This document shows, in pieces, positions 21,861 through 30,190 of a stretch of DNA of 30,382 bases. The position numbers and the translations under genes are program-made. The stretch's first letter is position 1. Each line of letters begins with the position of its first letter. The notes under the pieces are model-generated. The model was not told the DNA's origin, made no database searches, and worked only from the letters and a program-made list of their open reading frames with translations. Source of the stretch: a virus. Where the stretch lies: the IMG/VR virus record IMGVR_UViG_3300017989_000321, positions 1-30,382 of that record. One strand, given 5' to 3'.

Positions 21861-23390
21861 ATGTCAGTAGTAAAAGTAATAGCAAATTTTGAGACGACTA
21901 TATCATCAGAGATCAGTGCAACTGATACTTCGATTTCTTTAACCGATCCCACAGATAAGCAAGGTACTACCATCCCTAACGGGGTTTATGGATTTACTTT
22001 AGAAGAGGGGACTACTAGAGAAGAACACATAATAGGTACTATTTCCAGCGGGAATATAACAGGTGCTTTAAGGGGTATATCAGATGTTGACGGAACTACG
22101 GAAGAAACTGATTTGAAGTTCAAACACCGCAGAGGTGCTTCAATTAAAATAACTAATTTTCCAGCCCTACAAAAGATAATTCGCATATTAGAAGGTACAG
22201 ACTACACTGGTGCTTCTATTTTCCGTATAGGTGATGGTACAGATCAAGATATTTACATATATGCTCAAAACGCAGATGCAAACAAGCCATTTATTAGATA
22301 TGACAAAACAACAAACAACTGGCTAGGATCACACGACGGATCAACTACTTTTGTGCTTGGTTCAGGTGTTGGTGGTTTTACAGGTGGTGATGGTATTGAT
22401 ATTACAGCTTCTGTTATATCTGTTGATTTTGCTTCAAATCCAGGGCTAGAGTTCTCTTCAAACCAACTTAGAGTTAAGGTTCACACTGCAGCAGCTACAA
22501 AACTTGCCAGAACCAGCTCAGGTATTGGATTGGATCAATCAGCTACACCTACTTGGACTGGTGCTCACACATTTAATTCAACATTAAATATAGCTACTGC
22601 TTCAAACTGGCAACTAGCAGGAACTGCATTTACTGGTTCAATGGCTCTCCTTAATGAAGCTACAACCTTCTTTAATGCAACAAATGCTACTGGTGCGGAG
22701 ATGGAGGAGTTGACTGATGGATCAACCTTAGCCCCAACATCAACATCAGGACATAGACACGACCTATTCTCATTAAAAGATATTACAGATGAGTTCTTTA
22801 TGATTGGGTCTATGAATGACGGAGCTACTGAGACAACTAACGGAAGTGCCTCAATTACTAGGAAATGGGCTATGTCATACTTTGATACAGGCACTACCAG
22901 TACAGCAATTCTTCAATTCCCTAATATAGCTACTGGTGCAGAGCTTCTTGGTATGGAGAACTATGATATGGAGTTCACTATCATAGCTAAAACCACAGAT
23001 TCAGGTAACAGAAATATCTTCTTAGGTATAGAGGATGGTGGCTTCGGTACATCAGTGCCAGGTGCTGCAACCTCAACAGCGGATCATATAGGATTCTTTA
23101 TTCACGACACATCAGTTTATGCTTCTTGTGCTAACGGATCAACACAAACTAAGACTGATATATCTGGCTCAGTTACAGAAACCAATTACAATGTTTACAG
23201 AATAGTATTAGACGCTGGTACAAGTGTTAAGTTTTATGTAAACGGAACACTGTTAGCTACACACACAACAAACCTTCCAGCGGCAACAACACCAAATACA
23301 GAGGTGTTTATAGGTATATCTGAAGACACAACATCTTCTGGTCCTACGCTTGTGATAGCAAATAATTATACACTTAAAATAGTTAAATAA
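21861..23390 (+). CDS. Second tail fibre with lectin-like C-terminal domain
   Basis: 509 aa. N-terminal domain (residues 1-110) contains 'VIANFETTISSEISATDTSI', 'GTTREEHIIGTISSGNITGALRGIS' and 'FKHRRGASIKITNFP', a recognisable virion-attachment module shared by many environmental phages. Residues 110-280 are Gly/Ser/Thr-rich fibre shaft with 'THTFNSTLNI'-type repeats. Residues 290-509 look like a concanavalin/laminin-G-type beta-sandwich ('NRNIFLGIEDGGFG', 'YRIVLDAGTSVKFYVNGTLL') and may bind sugars. No enzyme motif. The leader is A-rich without a ribosome site. It is the receptor-binding candidate complementary to the SGNH fibre. Confidence 0.75.
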   Translation: MSVVKVIANFETTISSEISATDTSISLTDPTDKQGTTIPNGVYGFTLEEGTTREEHIIGTISSGNITGALRGISDVDGTTEETDLKFKHRRGASIKITNFPALQKIIRILEGTDYTGASIFRIGDGTDQDIYIYAQNADANKPFIRYDKTTNNWLGSHDGSTTFVLGSGVGGFTGGDGIDITASVISVDFASNPGLEFSSNQLRVKVHTAAATKLARTSSGIGLDQSATPTWTGAHTFNSTLNIATASNWQLAGTAFTGSMALLNEATTFFNATNATGAEMEELTDGSTLAPTSTSGHRHDLFSLKDITDEFFMIGSMNDGATETTNGSASITRKWAMSYFDTGTTSTAILQFPNIATGAELLGMENYDMEFTIIAKTTDSGNRNIFLGIEDGGFGTSVPGAATSTADHIGFFIHDTSVYASCANGSTQTKTDISGSVTETNYNVYRIVLDAGTSVKFYVNGTLLATHTTNLPAATTPNTEVFIGISEDTTSSGPTLVIANNYTLKIVK

Positions 23391-23391
23391 G

Positions 23392-23577
23392 ATGGCAGTA
23401 GATAAGAAAAACCTAACACAACAAGAACAAGAGGATTTGGAGACAAAGAGAGATGATCTGGTTGAGGCTATCCAAAAAAAAGAAAAAGGTTCTGAGAGTA
23501 TGACCCTTGCTGATGTTATTGAATACATAAAGCTAGATATGGAGCTAAAGGGGTACGAGAAAGAGAAGAAAGGATAG
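23392..23577 (+). CDS. Small charged hypothetical protein
   Basis: 61 aa, starting 2 nt after the fibre stop. Almost wholly charged helix ('LTQQEQEDLETKRDDLVEAIQKKEKG', 'DVIEYIKLDMELKGYEKEKKG'). No membrane segment. It is first in a chain of three short genes ending in holin-like proteins. It might be a lysis regulator or small virion protein; no family recognised. Confidence 0.55.
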   Translation: MAVDKKNLTQQEQEDLETKRDDLVEAIQKKEKGSESMTLADVIEYIKLDMELKGYEKEKKG

Positions 23578-23581
23578 GACG

Positions 23582-23830
23582 ATGACGGACACAGATTTAA
23601 TATTAAAACTGATAGAACAGCAATCTCAAACAATATCTGATCTTCAAAGAAACTTCCAAATATTGAATGATCACTCAATAGAGTGGGTTCAGGGGATGAC
23701 AGCAGTCGCAACAAAGGTAGATATTCTTATGTGGCTCACAGGTGTAATATTAGTGGTATTTATAGGCTTAGTAGTCGAGAGGCTATGGGCTAGTAAGAAA
23801 AACGGACATAATAATAGTAATAATAAATAG
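23582..23830 (+). CDS. Coiled-coil plus single TM protein (XhlA-like, lysis-associated)
   Basis: 82 aa. Residues 1-45 form an amphipathic helix/coiled coil ('LKLIEQQSQTISDLQRNFQILND'). One membrane segment covers about residues 49-67 ('LMWLTGVILVVFIGLVV'), then an 'ERLWASKK' basic stop and an Asn-rich tail. This is the plan of XhlA/haemolysin-type proteins that act beside holins. AAGGA lies upstream. Ten nt separate it from the next holin-like gene. It could instead be a small virion membrane protein. Confidence 0.6.
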   Translation: MTDTDLILKLIEQQSQTISDLQRNFQILNDHSIEWVQGMTAVATKVDILMWLTGVILVVFIGLVVERLWASKKNGHNNSNNK

Positions 23831-23839
23831 GAGTAAGAA

Positions 23840-24073
23840 ATGGAATTGATATTAGGATTATTAACTTCAGTAGTAGTAAATCTTCTCAAGAAGATGATCG
23901 CAAAGTATGGTGCTTTAGCTACAAAGGCTTTGGTGCTTGTTATATCAGGAGTAGCCGCTATTCTATGGCATTTCTACGGGCAACAAATTGATTGGACAAC
24001 TTGGTTGGCAATCGGTGGTATAGCTGTAGGATTCTATGAATTTGTACTTAAGAATTGGTGGCCAAATAAGTAA
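23840..24073 (+). CDS. Holin-like two-segment membrane protein
   Basis: 77 aa. Two hydrophobic stretches, about residues 25-43 ('LATKALVLVISGVAAILWHF') and 51-68 ('WTTWLAIGGIAVGFYEFVL'), are preceded by an amphipathic N-terminus with KK. It ends in 'KNWWPNK'. Size and topology fit a class II holin. GGAGT lies before the ATG. It follows the XhlA-like gene, so the two may control the timing of lysis together. No classical endolysin is next to them. Confidence 0.6.
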   Translation: MELILGLLTSVVVNLLKKMIAKYGALATKALVLVISGVAAILWHFYGQQIDWTTWLAIGGIAVGFYEFVLKNWWPNK

Positions 24074-24082
24074 AACTAAAAG

Positions 24083-25312
24083 ATGGCAAAATATGTAACA
24101 ACAGACAATCAGTCTTTCGACACACAGGAGGAAGCGGTTAAACACGAACAATCTATAAATAGTGCCTACTGGCAGGATTTATCAAGAACTGGTAGGGATG
24201 TTTCTAATATGGGTTCTTCATACCAAAGTGCCTACAATATAGCTCAGGGCTTAGTAGGTGGTGGTTCAGATACCCCAGTGGATGGTGTTAAAAAAACAGC
24301 GTCAAATGGTTTTGGTACTGGCGTTGGTATTGAGGGCGGAGAAACTGAGATAGAAAGAATGCGTCGTGAGTTGTACGAACAAAGCCAAAATACTCAGAGC
24401 AGGGATGATATTAGGTCTTCTATGGTTGAAAGATACCAAGAGAGGATCAATGCCATAAATAATATGTACGCAGGGCTTATAGCTGAAGAAAGAGTAGCTG
24501 GTGAAGGTAGATTAGGCCAAACAAGAGCTATCGGTGCTAGGTCAGGATTACTTGGTAGCCCTAGAGGTGCAGCACAAAAAGCAAAAACTGAGAAATACAA
24601 TGCAGATATTATAAAAGGCCTTGAGAATGAAAAAGCCCTTAAGATACAGGCATTATTCACAGAAATAGACAAACTAACAGATCAAAGAGTTAAGGAGGAG
24701 ACTGAAGCTAAGAGGCGTGGAGCTGAAGAATGGCTAACCTATCTAGGAAGCCAAGCTGATCGTAAGAGAGAGAATGCGGGGATGGTGCTTGATGCTATGC
24801 TTTCTTCTGGCCTAGAACCAGCAGACTTATCAGATGAGGAATTAACAAGAATAGCAGGGCAATTAGGTATGAGTCCAGCAGATGTTTCAACAATTATACA
24901 AGGAAAATATGACGAGATAGCAAGAGAAAACGAAGCAGCTATCGCAAAGGGTGAGTTGGATCAATACAAGGCGTTACCAGCAGATATTAAGGCTTATGAG
25001 TATGCTCTTGCGAATGGATTTATCCCAGAAGGGACATCCTTCTTTAATTACTTGAAACAAGAAGCGGATGCTACCCGTGCTCCTAAATCACCAACTAGAG
25101 CTACTGAGAGTCAGATAAAGAGATCAACCATAGCGAAGCTAACTGAGTTCTTAACAACAAATGCTGGAGGTGATAATAGAGTTTCGCCTAGCAACTATAA
25201 TGAAGCTAAGAGTGAGTGGCTGGAACAAGGATATTCAGGTGCTGATTTTGATGAAATATTTGCCAGATTTGTTAATAGAGATCACGAAGAGGATTATGAT
25301 ATTTCATTTTAA
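24083..25312 (+). CDS. Internal (ejection-type) helical virion protein
   Basis: 409 aa. N-terminus 'YVTTDNQSFDTQEEAVKHEQ' is a short domain often seen at the start of small phage proteins. A glycine-rich linker (about 70-95) is followed by a long helical region with 'AINNMYAGLIAEERVAGEGRLGQTRAIGARSGLLGSPRG' near residues 128-165. That small-residue pattern is like phage internal virion and pilot proteins that cross membranes. Residues 175-260 are charged coiled coil ('ALKIQALFTEIDKLTDQRVKEE'). No enzyme motif. Its place before the large polyvalent proteins supports an ejection role, which is inferred. The leader is A-rich without a ribosome site. Confidence 0.55.
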   Translation: MAKYVTTDNQSFDTQEEAVKHEQSINSAYWQDLSRTGRDVSNMGSSYQSAYNIAQGLVGGGSDTPVDGVKKTASNGFGTGVGIEGGETEIERMRRELYEQSQNTQSRDDIRSSMVERYQERINAINNMYAGLIAEERVAGEGRLGQTRAIGARSGLLGSPRGAAQKAKTEKYNADIIKGLENEKALKIQALFTEIDKLTDQRVKEETEAKRRGAEEWLTYLGSQADRKRENAGMVLDAMLSSGLEPADLSDEELTRIAGQLGMSPADVSTIIQGKYDEIARENEAAIAKGELDQYKALPADIKAYEYALANGFIPEGTSFFNYLKQEADATRAPKSPTRATESQIKRSTIAKLTEFLTTNAGGDNRVSPSNYNEAKSEWLEQGYSGADFDEIFARFVNRDHEEDYDISF

Positions 25313-25318
25313 TAAATT

Positions 25319-27814
25319 ATGGGAAGAATATTATCAGGTGAGTGGAAGAAGGGTAGAACAGATGTTGCTCCTGTAGGTAGGATTCTGTCAGGTGCTTGGA
25401 AGACACAACCGAGACAAACAACTCAACCAGTTCAAGAAACACCCAAAGACGTGGGCTTTTTTGAAAGAGTAGGACAGGTTTTTAGAGGAGAACGAAAAAC
25501 CCTTTTTGGTGAAACGGATGAAGAGAAAAAACGAAAAGAGGAGGAGGCTAAGAGAAAATCAGAGTCTTTAGGATTCATTGGACCAGTTAGACCAAAGGAA
25601 GAGGGAGGAACAACTTTTGAGCAAAATATATTAGCTGAGAGGGAAGGAAGAAAACCGCTTCCAGCTCTTGATTTTATTGATAAATTACAAGAAGTTAAGG
25701 ATGATCCAGTCCAACTAGCTCCATTTGCTGGTGATGCTGTAGAGCTTGTTAGGTTGGGTGAGTTGGGAATAACTGCCCAAAAATTACTGAGTGGAGAGAA
25801 GATAGATGAGGAGCAGTTGGAAGACCTTAACGAGTATGTTGAGAGAGCACAAAGAGATACGACGTGGGGTTATAAGGTTGCAGATGTTATTTCAGAGGCG
25901 ATCCCATTTGCCACCGAACTATACTTAACAAGAGGTTTGTATACTGTTCCACAAAAAGCGGCTTTAAAAACTGCTAAGAACACCTTGAAAAAACTGCTTA
26001 CCAAAGAGGGAGTAAAGCTGCTTGAGAAGAGGCTTGTTAAGATGGGGCTGAAGACAGCAAGTGTTGTTGCTGGGGCTACTACACAGGCTGCAGCTACAGG
26101 TGTTATTAAAGTACCCGCAAGGACTGTTGAGAAGCAGTTACAGGCCACACTAGCAGGAGACGAGGAGAGCGTCTATACAAGTGCTATTAAGGCTTTTGGT
26201 GAGCATTGGGTGGAAACAGTCAGTGAACGCTCTGGGGGGCTATTTGGTGATATTGCAAAGCCATTTAGAGGTTCTTTAGTTAAGTTAGGGCTTATTAAGG
26301 CAGCTAGTAAAGCAAACCCAACAAAAAGCGTAAGCAAGGTGAGGAAAATTGTTAACTCACTTGGTTATCACGGAGTTATAGAGGAAATGCTTGAAGAGAG
26401 AATAGCTGAGGTTGGACACGGCTTATTAAATAAGGCTGGATTAAGTGATCAAGAATTTAGCATACCCTCACTTGAGCAGTTGAGTGTTGAGTTGGCAGCT
26501 TTTTCAGTTCCAGGTGTTGCCTCAAAACTAGCACAAGATGCAGCACGAACTTTTGATAGTAAAAACGTACTCCCAGAACAGAAAAAAGTAGTTTTACCAC
26601 AAGCCAAAGAAAAGCCACCAATACTCAAGAAAGCAGAAGAGGCTGAGGCTGTAGAGGAAAGACCACCATTACCAGAGAGGGAATTTGAACCAACAACACA
26701 AGTACCAGTAGTACCCCAAACAGCTAAAAAGAAGGGAGCTATAGTTGAAACAGCTAGAAAAAAGGTTGATCTAACAGAAAGAGAAGTCGGTCAACTAGAG
26801 GAAGAAAGGATGTCTCTTGTTCAAGCATTAGAAGCTCCTAGTTTTGTTGGTGATGAGGTAGCTGGGGCGTTTGAGATGTACAGAAAGTACACCGAGTACG
26901 CTAGAAGAAGGGGTAATAACTTGCCAGATTTTGCACAACTACAAAAAAGAAATCCTAAATTAGCCAGTCAAATAGATACAGCAAGTAAAGATATTGATGA
27001 CGGCTTAACTGGTGATGAGTTGATGGAACGTTTTAATAATGAATTAGACACTAAAGAGTCTATTAAGGGCAGATTGAAGAGCATAAGAAGAACCCTTGCT
27101 AAAGCTAAAGTAGAGGCCGTACAAGCACGAAAAGAAGTACGAAAAGAAGCAAAGAAACTAGCACTCCCAAAGAAGAAGAAACCGCTACCAGCAGCAAAGA
27201 AGCCGATCACAAAACAGGTCAAAAAGAAGGAAGTGAAGCCTGTTGTTAAGGATATTAAAAAACCAGTAACCAAAGAACCAAAGAAAGCAAAGATAAGTAA
27301 AGTAGCTAAGAGTATTAGGGCTAAGGCCTTGCAGAAAGGCTTTACAGATGTGTTTAGCGAATTGGCTGGATTTACACCAGTCAAGATAGCTACTCAAGCA
27401 TCCAAGATAGCTGATATGATAGACAAGGATATTGAGACTGTTAAGAAAATAGTTCGTGGAACTATTGATCTTCCGCAAGATGTAAATGGAACTTTGCTAT
27501 CTAGTGCTGTTGAGGAGTACGCCTTAGAGAAGGGTGATATGGAGCTACTACAGGACTTGGCAAAATCATCTCTTGTAGCGGAAACTAGCACGGCTGCACA
27601 GACACTTAGGTTAGTACAAGAAAGAGACCCTGATTCAGTTATTAAGCAAATTAAAGAAATACAGAAGGCTAGAAAAGAAGGGGCAGAGCTTAATAAAAAA
27701 GGTGGTGGCCAAGAAAAAGTTGAGGCAGATATTAAAAAACAAGCTAAGGCAAGTATTAAAAAAGTTAATAAAAAGTACGATTGGAATAATCTAATAGATG
27801 AAATAACCTGTTAA
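25319..27814 (+). CDS. Large Lys/Glu-rich virion protein, N-terminal part of a split polyvalent protein
   Basis: 831 aa. The start carries a short tandem motif, GRILSGEWK (residues 2-10) and GRILSGAWK (20-28). Next are a charged linker ('EEKKRKEEEAKRKSESLG'), a helical domain (about 115-290) with hydrophobic segments ('ATELYLTRGLYTVPQKAALKTAKNTLKKLL', 'ASVVAGATTQAAATGVI'), Pro/Lys-rich linkers (about 425-480 and 600-680) and a C-terminal helical domain ending 'KYDWNNLIDEITC'. Disordered linkers between helical blocks fit a protein that unfolds for ejection with DNA. The frame ends just before a second ORF that looks like its continuation; removing 14 nt joins them in frame. No catalytic motif recognised. 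Confidence 0.6.
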   Translation: MGRILSGEWKKGRTDVAPVGRILSGAWKTQPRQTTQPVQETPKDVGFFERVGQVFRGERKTLFGETDEEKKRKEEEAKRKSESLGFIGPVRPKEEGGTTFEQNILAEREGRKPLPALDFIDKLQEVKDDPVQLAPFAGDAVELVRLGELGITAQKLLSGEKIDEEQLEDLNEYVERAQRDTTWGYKVADVISEAIPFATELYLTRGLYTVPQKAALKTAKNTLKKLLTKEGVKLLEKRLVKMGLKTASVVAGATTQAAATGVIKVPARTVEKQLQATLAGDEESVYTSAIKAFGEHWVETVSERSGGLFGDIAKPFRGSLVKLGLIKAASKANPTKSVSKVRKIVNSLGYHGVIEEMLEERIAEVGHGLLNKAGLSDQEFSIPSLEQLSVELAAFSVPGVASKLAQDAARTFDSKNVLPEQKKVVLPQAKEKPPILKKAEEAEAVEERPPLPEREFEPTTQVPVVPQTAKKKGAIVETARKKVDLTEREVGQLEEERMSLVQALEAPSFVGDEVAGAFEMYRKYTEYARRRGNNLPDFAQLQKRNPKLASQIDTASKDIDDGLTGDELMERFNNELDTKESIKGRLKSIRRTLAKAKVEAVQARKEVRKEAKKLALPKKKKPLPAAKKPITKQVKKKEVKPVVKDIKKPVTKEPKKAKISKVAKSIRAKALQKGFTDVFSELAGFTPVKIATQASKIADMIDKDIETVKKIVRGTIDLPQDVNGTLLSSAVEEYALEKGDMELLQDLAKSSLVAETSTAAQTLRLVQERDPDSVIKQIKEIQKARKEGAELNKKGGGQEKVEADIKKQAKASIKKVNKKYDWNNLIDEITC

Positions 27815-27825
27815 ATATGTTTTGT
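27809..27825 (+). other. Frame-change junction between the two polyvalent ORFs
   Basis: The upstream frame reads ACC-TGT-TAA (Cys then stop at 27812). The downstream frame reads ATG-TTT-TGT-TTA. Skipping the 14 nt from TAA 27812 through TGT 27825 gives ACC-TGT-TTA-CCA, a continuous I-T-C-L-P-K reading. Identical TGT codons flank the gap, and the wider direct repeat is TGTT. Possible causes are a small insertion, a re-initiation start two nt after the stop, or ribosome bypassing. Confidence 0.55.
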
Positions 27826-29793
27826 TTACCAAAAGAACAATCAGATAAATTAAAGAAAGCGTTTGCTAGTGGCAAGATAAACCCAGATACACTAGGAGCT
27901 TTAAAGACTTCTCAGGAGCGTAGAGCGTTACTGGAGACTGTTGTGGAAGCTCCGTACGCAAAGCAGGTTAATATTTTATTTGAACAAAAAGCACTTCTTA
28001 AAAACCAAGAAAGGGCTATGTATGATTTTGTTGATCAGATGACAGGCTTACACGACGCTGATAGGGAAGCTGTTAGAGCCAAGATCAGAGAGACATACGC
28101 AGAAAAGAAAAGAAGGATACTTGAACCAAAAGAGGGAGAGGCATTTTTAGCTGATCTAGCGGCTGATATTTATAGTAGAAAGTTCAAGACAGATGTTAGT
28201 CTTGAGGAGGTCGAGATTCTAACAAGCCTGTCTAAGGATTTGCGAGAGGCTAGAGCGAAGTCTAAAGATGGTGTGAATTTTGATACACAAGGAGATAGGC
28301 TCAGATTCGGGGCGGCTCTTATAGCTAGAGATAATTATGTAGGCAAGTTAAAGAAAGAGGGTAGAAAGCCAGTATTATTAAGCCTAAAAGAGGGCGTAGC
28401 TCCCGTTGTGATGAGAGCTGGTTCGATAGCCGCAGACTTTATATTCTCTACTTCTAGGGCATTAAAGGCTTCTTGGGATAACAGCTATCAATTTAGACAA
28501 GGTATTAAGGTTTTATATACACATCCAGGTGTGTGGGGGAGGCACTTTATACAGTCTTTCCACGATATTGGTAAAACAGTTAAGAATGGTATTGAGGCTG
28601 GGGATGCTATATTAGACGCTACTAAAGCAGAGATACAATCAAGGCCAAATGCTTTAAATGGGTTGTATAGCAAGGGCAGAAAATTAGATATTGGTATAGC
28701 TGAGGAGGAATTTCCTACCTCACTCCCAGAGAGAATACCATTACTTGGAAGAATATTTAAAGCCTCAGAGGTTGCTTATTCGGCCGCTGCAATGCGAACA
28801 AGGGCAGATTTAGCGGATATGTATTATAAGATGGCTGAGAATATGGGAGCTGATTTAACCAATACAGAAGAAGTTAAATCTATAAACACCTTAGTAAACA
28901 GCCTTACTGGTAGGGGTGAAAACTTTGGAGGTTTAGGTGAACAAGCCCAAGAAAAACTAAATAAAGCGTTCTTCTCTGTTAAGTTTTGGAAGTCCAATAT
29001 GGACACATTGGCATTACCCGTAACCGCTAAGACAAAATTCACTAGAAGGGTAGCCGCACAGAACTTGTTAAAGATTGTTGGTAGTATTGCCACCATACTG
29101 GGGTTAGCTTATGCGATAGACCCAGATGCTGTAGAGTGGGACCCAAGAAGCTCTAATTTTGGAAAAATAAAGATAGGTAATACTAGATATGATATTACTG
29201 GTGGTTTAAGTCCTTATATAGTCCTTGTGGCACGTCTATTTATGGGTGTTCAGGGTAAGGAGGCTATCAAAAGCTCTGTAACAGGGCTTACATCAAAAAT
29301 AAACGAGGGTTATGGTAGTCAGACTGGTATGGGATTATTGGAAGATTTTACTAAAAACAAATTTTCACCAGCATTTTCAATATTTAAAGAGTACCTAGAT
29401 CAGCGTACATTTAGTGGCGATATTCCATCAGCGAAATCCGTTATAGAGGGGCTTACCATACCAATCGTCCTACAAGGAGCTTACGAGGCTTATAAGATGG
29501 ATGGTGAGGCGGCAGCCTTTATGTCTTTGGTTGCGGACGGACTAGGTATTTCTGCTAACACTTACGGCTTTAATGATAATTGGGCACAAGCAACATCAAA
29601 AGAATTAGAGAATTTTAAAAAGAGAGTTGGTGAACAGAAATTCAAGGAAGCTAACGAGAGATATAATCGTGAGGTTAATAAACTTATAGGAAGATTAAGC
29701 AGAGATTCACGTTATCAAAAATTGAGCAATGATGATAAAAAAGATAAACTGGCTAAAGAGAAGAGAAAAATTAAAGAGCGTATTATTAAATAA
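27817..29793 (+). CDS. Polyvalent phage protein, C-terminal part (DPRSSxFGKIKIGNTRYD family)
   Basis: 658 aa if started at ATG 27817, two nt after the upstream stop and without a ribosome site. Conserved family blocks in order: 'SQERRALLETVVEAPYAKQVNILFE' with 'ALLKNQERAMYDF', 'SWDNSYQFRQGIKVLYTHPGVW' (about 222-243), 'SAAAMRTRADLADMYY', 'LVNSLTGRGENFGG', 'LNKAFFSVKFWKSN', a hydrophobic helix 'LLKIVGSIATILGLAYAI', 'DPRSSNFGKIKIGNTRYDITGGLSPYIVLVARL' (about 441-473) and a Lys-rich C-terminal coiled coil. I know these blocks from large phage polyvalent or virion proteins thought to be delivered with DNA; the biochemical role is not established. The N-terminal 'CLPKEQSDKLKKAF' aligns naturally after the end of the upstream ORF. 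Confidence 0.75.
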   Translation: MFCLPKEQSDKLKKAFASGKINPDTLGALKTSQERRALLETVVEAPYAKQVNILFEQKALLKNQERAMYDFVDQMTGLHDADREAVRAKIRETYAEKKRRILEPKEGEAFLADLAADIYSRKFKTDVSLEEVEILTSLSKDLREARAKSKDGVNFDTQGDRLRFGAALIARDNYVGKLKKEGRKPVLLSLKEGVAPVVMRAGSIAADFIFSTSRALKASWDNSYQFRQGIKVLYTHPGVWGRHFIQSFHDIGKTVKNGIEAGDAILDATKAEIQSRPNALNGLYSKGRKLDIGIAEEEFPTSLPERIPLLGRIFKASEVAYSAAAMRTRADLADMYYKMAENMGADLTNTEEVKSINTLVNSLTGRGENFGGLGEQAQEKLNKAFFSVKFWKSNMDTLALPVTAKTKFTRRVAAQNLLKIVGSIATILGLAYAIDPDAVEWDPRSSNFGKIKIGNTRYDITGGLSPYIVLVARLFMGVQGKEAIKSSVTGLTSKINEGYGSQTGMGLLEDFTKNKFSPAFSIFKEYLDQRTFSGDIPSAKSVIEGLTIPIVLQGAYEAYKMDGEAAAFMSLVADGLGISANTYGFNDNWAQATSKELENFKKRVGEQKFKEANERYNREVNKLIGRLSRDSRYQKLSNDDKKDKLAKEKRKIKERIIK

Positions 29794-29807
29794 TCAGAGG
29801 AGCTAAT

Positions 29808-29984
29808 ATGAGCGATGAAGCACAAACTCCTGTTGATCAAGAGGAACAAACTCCTGTAGATCAAACAGAGGAGTCTTCAGACGACGTACAAGACACTCAA
29901 GAAGAAACTCCAGCAGAAGATACCCAAGAGGAAGAAACAGCTGCTGATGAGGCTTCTGATGTTGAAAACGAAGACGAAGAGTAA
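29808..29984 (+). CDS. 58-aa highly acidic protein
   Basis: ATG 29808 follows CAGAGGAGCTAAT, a good ribosome site. The protein is Glu/Asp/Gln/Thr-rich with almost no basic residues. A short repeat occurs at its start (QTPVDQE, then QTPVDQT, residues 6-20). It is likely disordered. Small acidic proteins in phages can be DNA mimics or virion fillers, but nothing here proves either. It is the last gene of the structural operon, ended by the following hairpins. Confidence 0.65.
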   Translation: MSDEAQTPVDQEEQTPVDQTEESSDDVQDTQEETPAEDTQEEETAADEASDVENEDEE

Positions 29985-29990
29985 TACAAT

Positions 29991-30027
29991 AAGGATGGTT
30001 TATCTATGTTGATCATAGAACCTCCTT
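29991..30027 (+). other. Long imperfect hairpin before the operon terminator
   Basis: AAGGA (29991-29995), GGTT (29997-30000) and CTATG (30004-30008) pair in order with TCCTT (30023-30027), AACC (30019-30022) and CATAG (30014-30018). This is 14 bp with a one-base and a three-base bulge around TTGAT. It directly precedes the terminator and may protect the 3' end of the structural mRNA or be a processing site. Confidence 0.6.
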
Positions 30028-30034
30028 TCAGCAG

Positions 30035-30065
30035 AACCGCTTAGGAATAGGCGGTTTTGTTTTAC
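30035..30065 (+). terminator. Rho-independent terminator with GGAA tetraloop
   Basis: AACCGCTTA (30035-30043) pairs with TAGGCGGTT (30048-30056), nine pairs with one G-U, around GGAA, a GNRA-type loop. TTGTTTTA follows. It ends the long structural operon. Confidence 0.85.
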
Positions 30066-30087
30066 TCTACAGAGTTCTGCAGACTAC

Positions 30088-30120
30088 CTTAAGGCAAACT
30101 TAAGGCAAGTTAAGACGAAA
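30088..30120 (+). repeat. 11-nt TTAAGGCAA direct repeats
   Basis: Three successive 11-nt units, cTTAAGGCAAA, cTTAAGGCAAG and tTAAGACGAAA. The pair TTAAGGCAAG-TTAAGACGA at 30100-30118 recurs as TTAAGGCAAC-TTAAGACAA at 30261-30279, so related elements bracket about 140 nt. Confidence 0.7.
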
Positions 30121-30190
30121 GGTTGGCATTATAGGCAATTACGTTGTTTTTAGTTGTTTTCGATTAAGGGCTTTTTGTTTGTGAATTGTT

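Noticed and set aside
23392-24073. Tail-assembly-chaperone frameshift in the small genes before the large proteins
   Set aside because: The genes have separate starts and stops with gaps, no slippery heptamer at an overlap, and there is no tape measure gene.
26968-27384. Antisense frame of 138 aa opposite the Lys-rich region of the large protein
   Set aside because: It is the mirror of a Lys/Ala-rich coding stretch, giving Phe/Leu-rich nonsense; no ribosome site and no match to neighbours.
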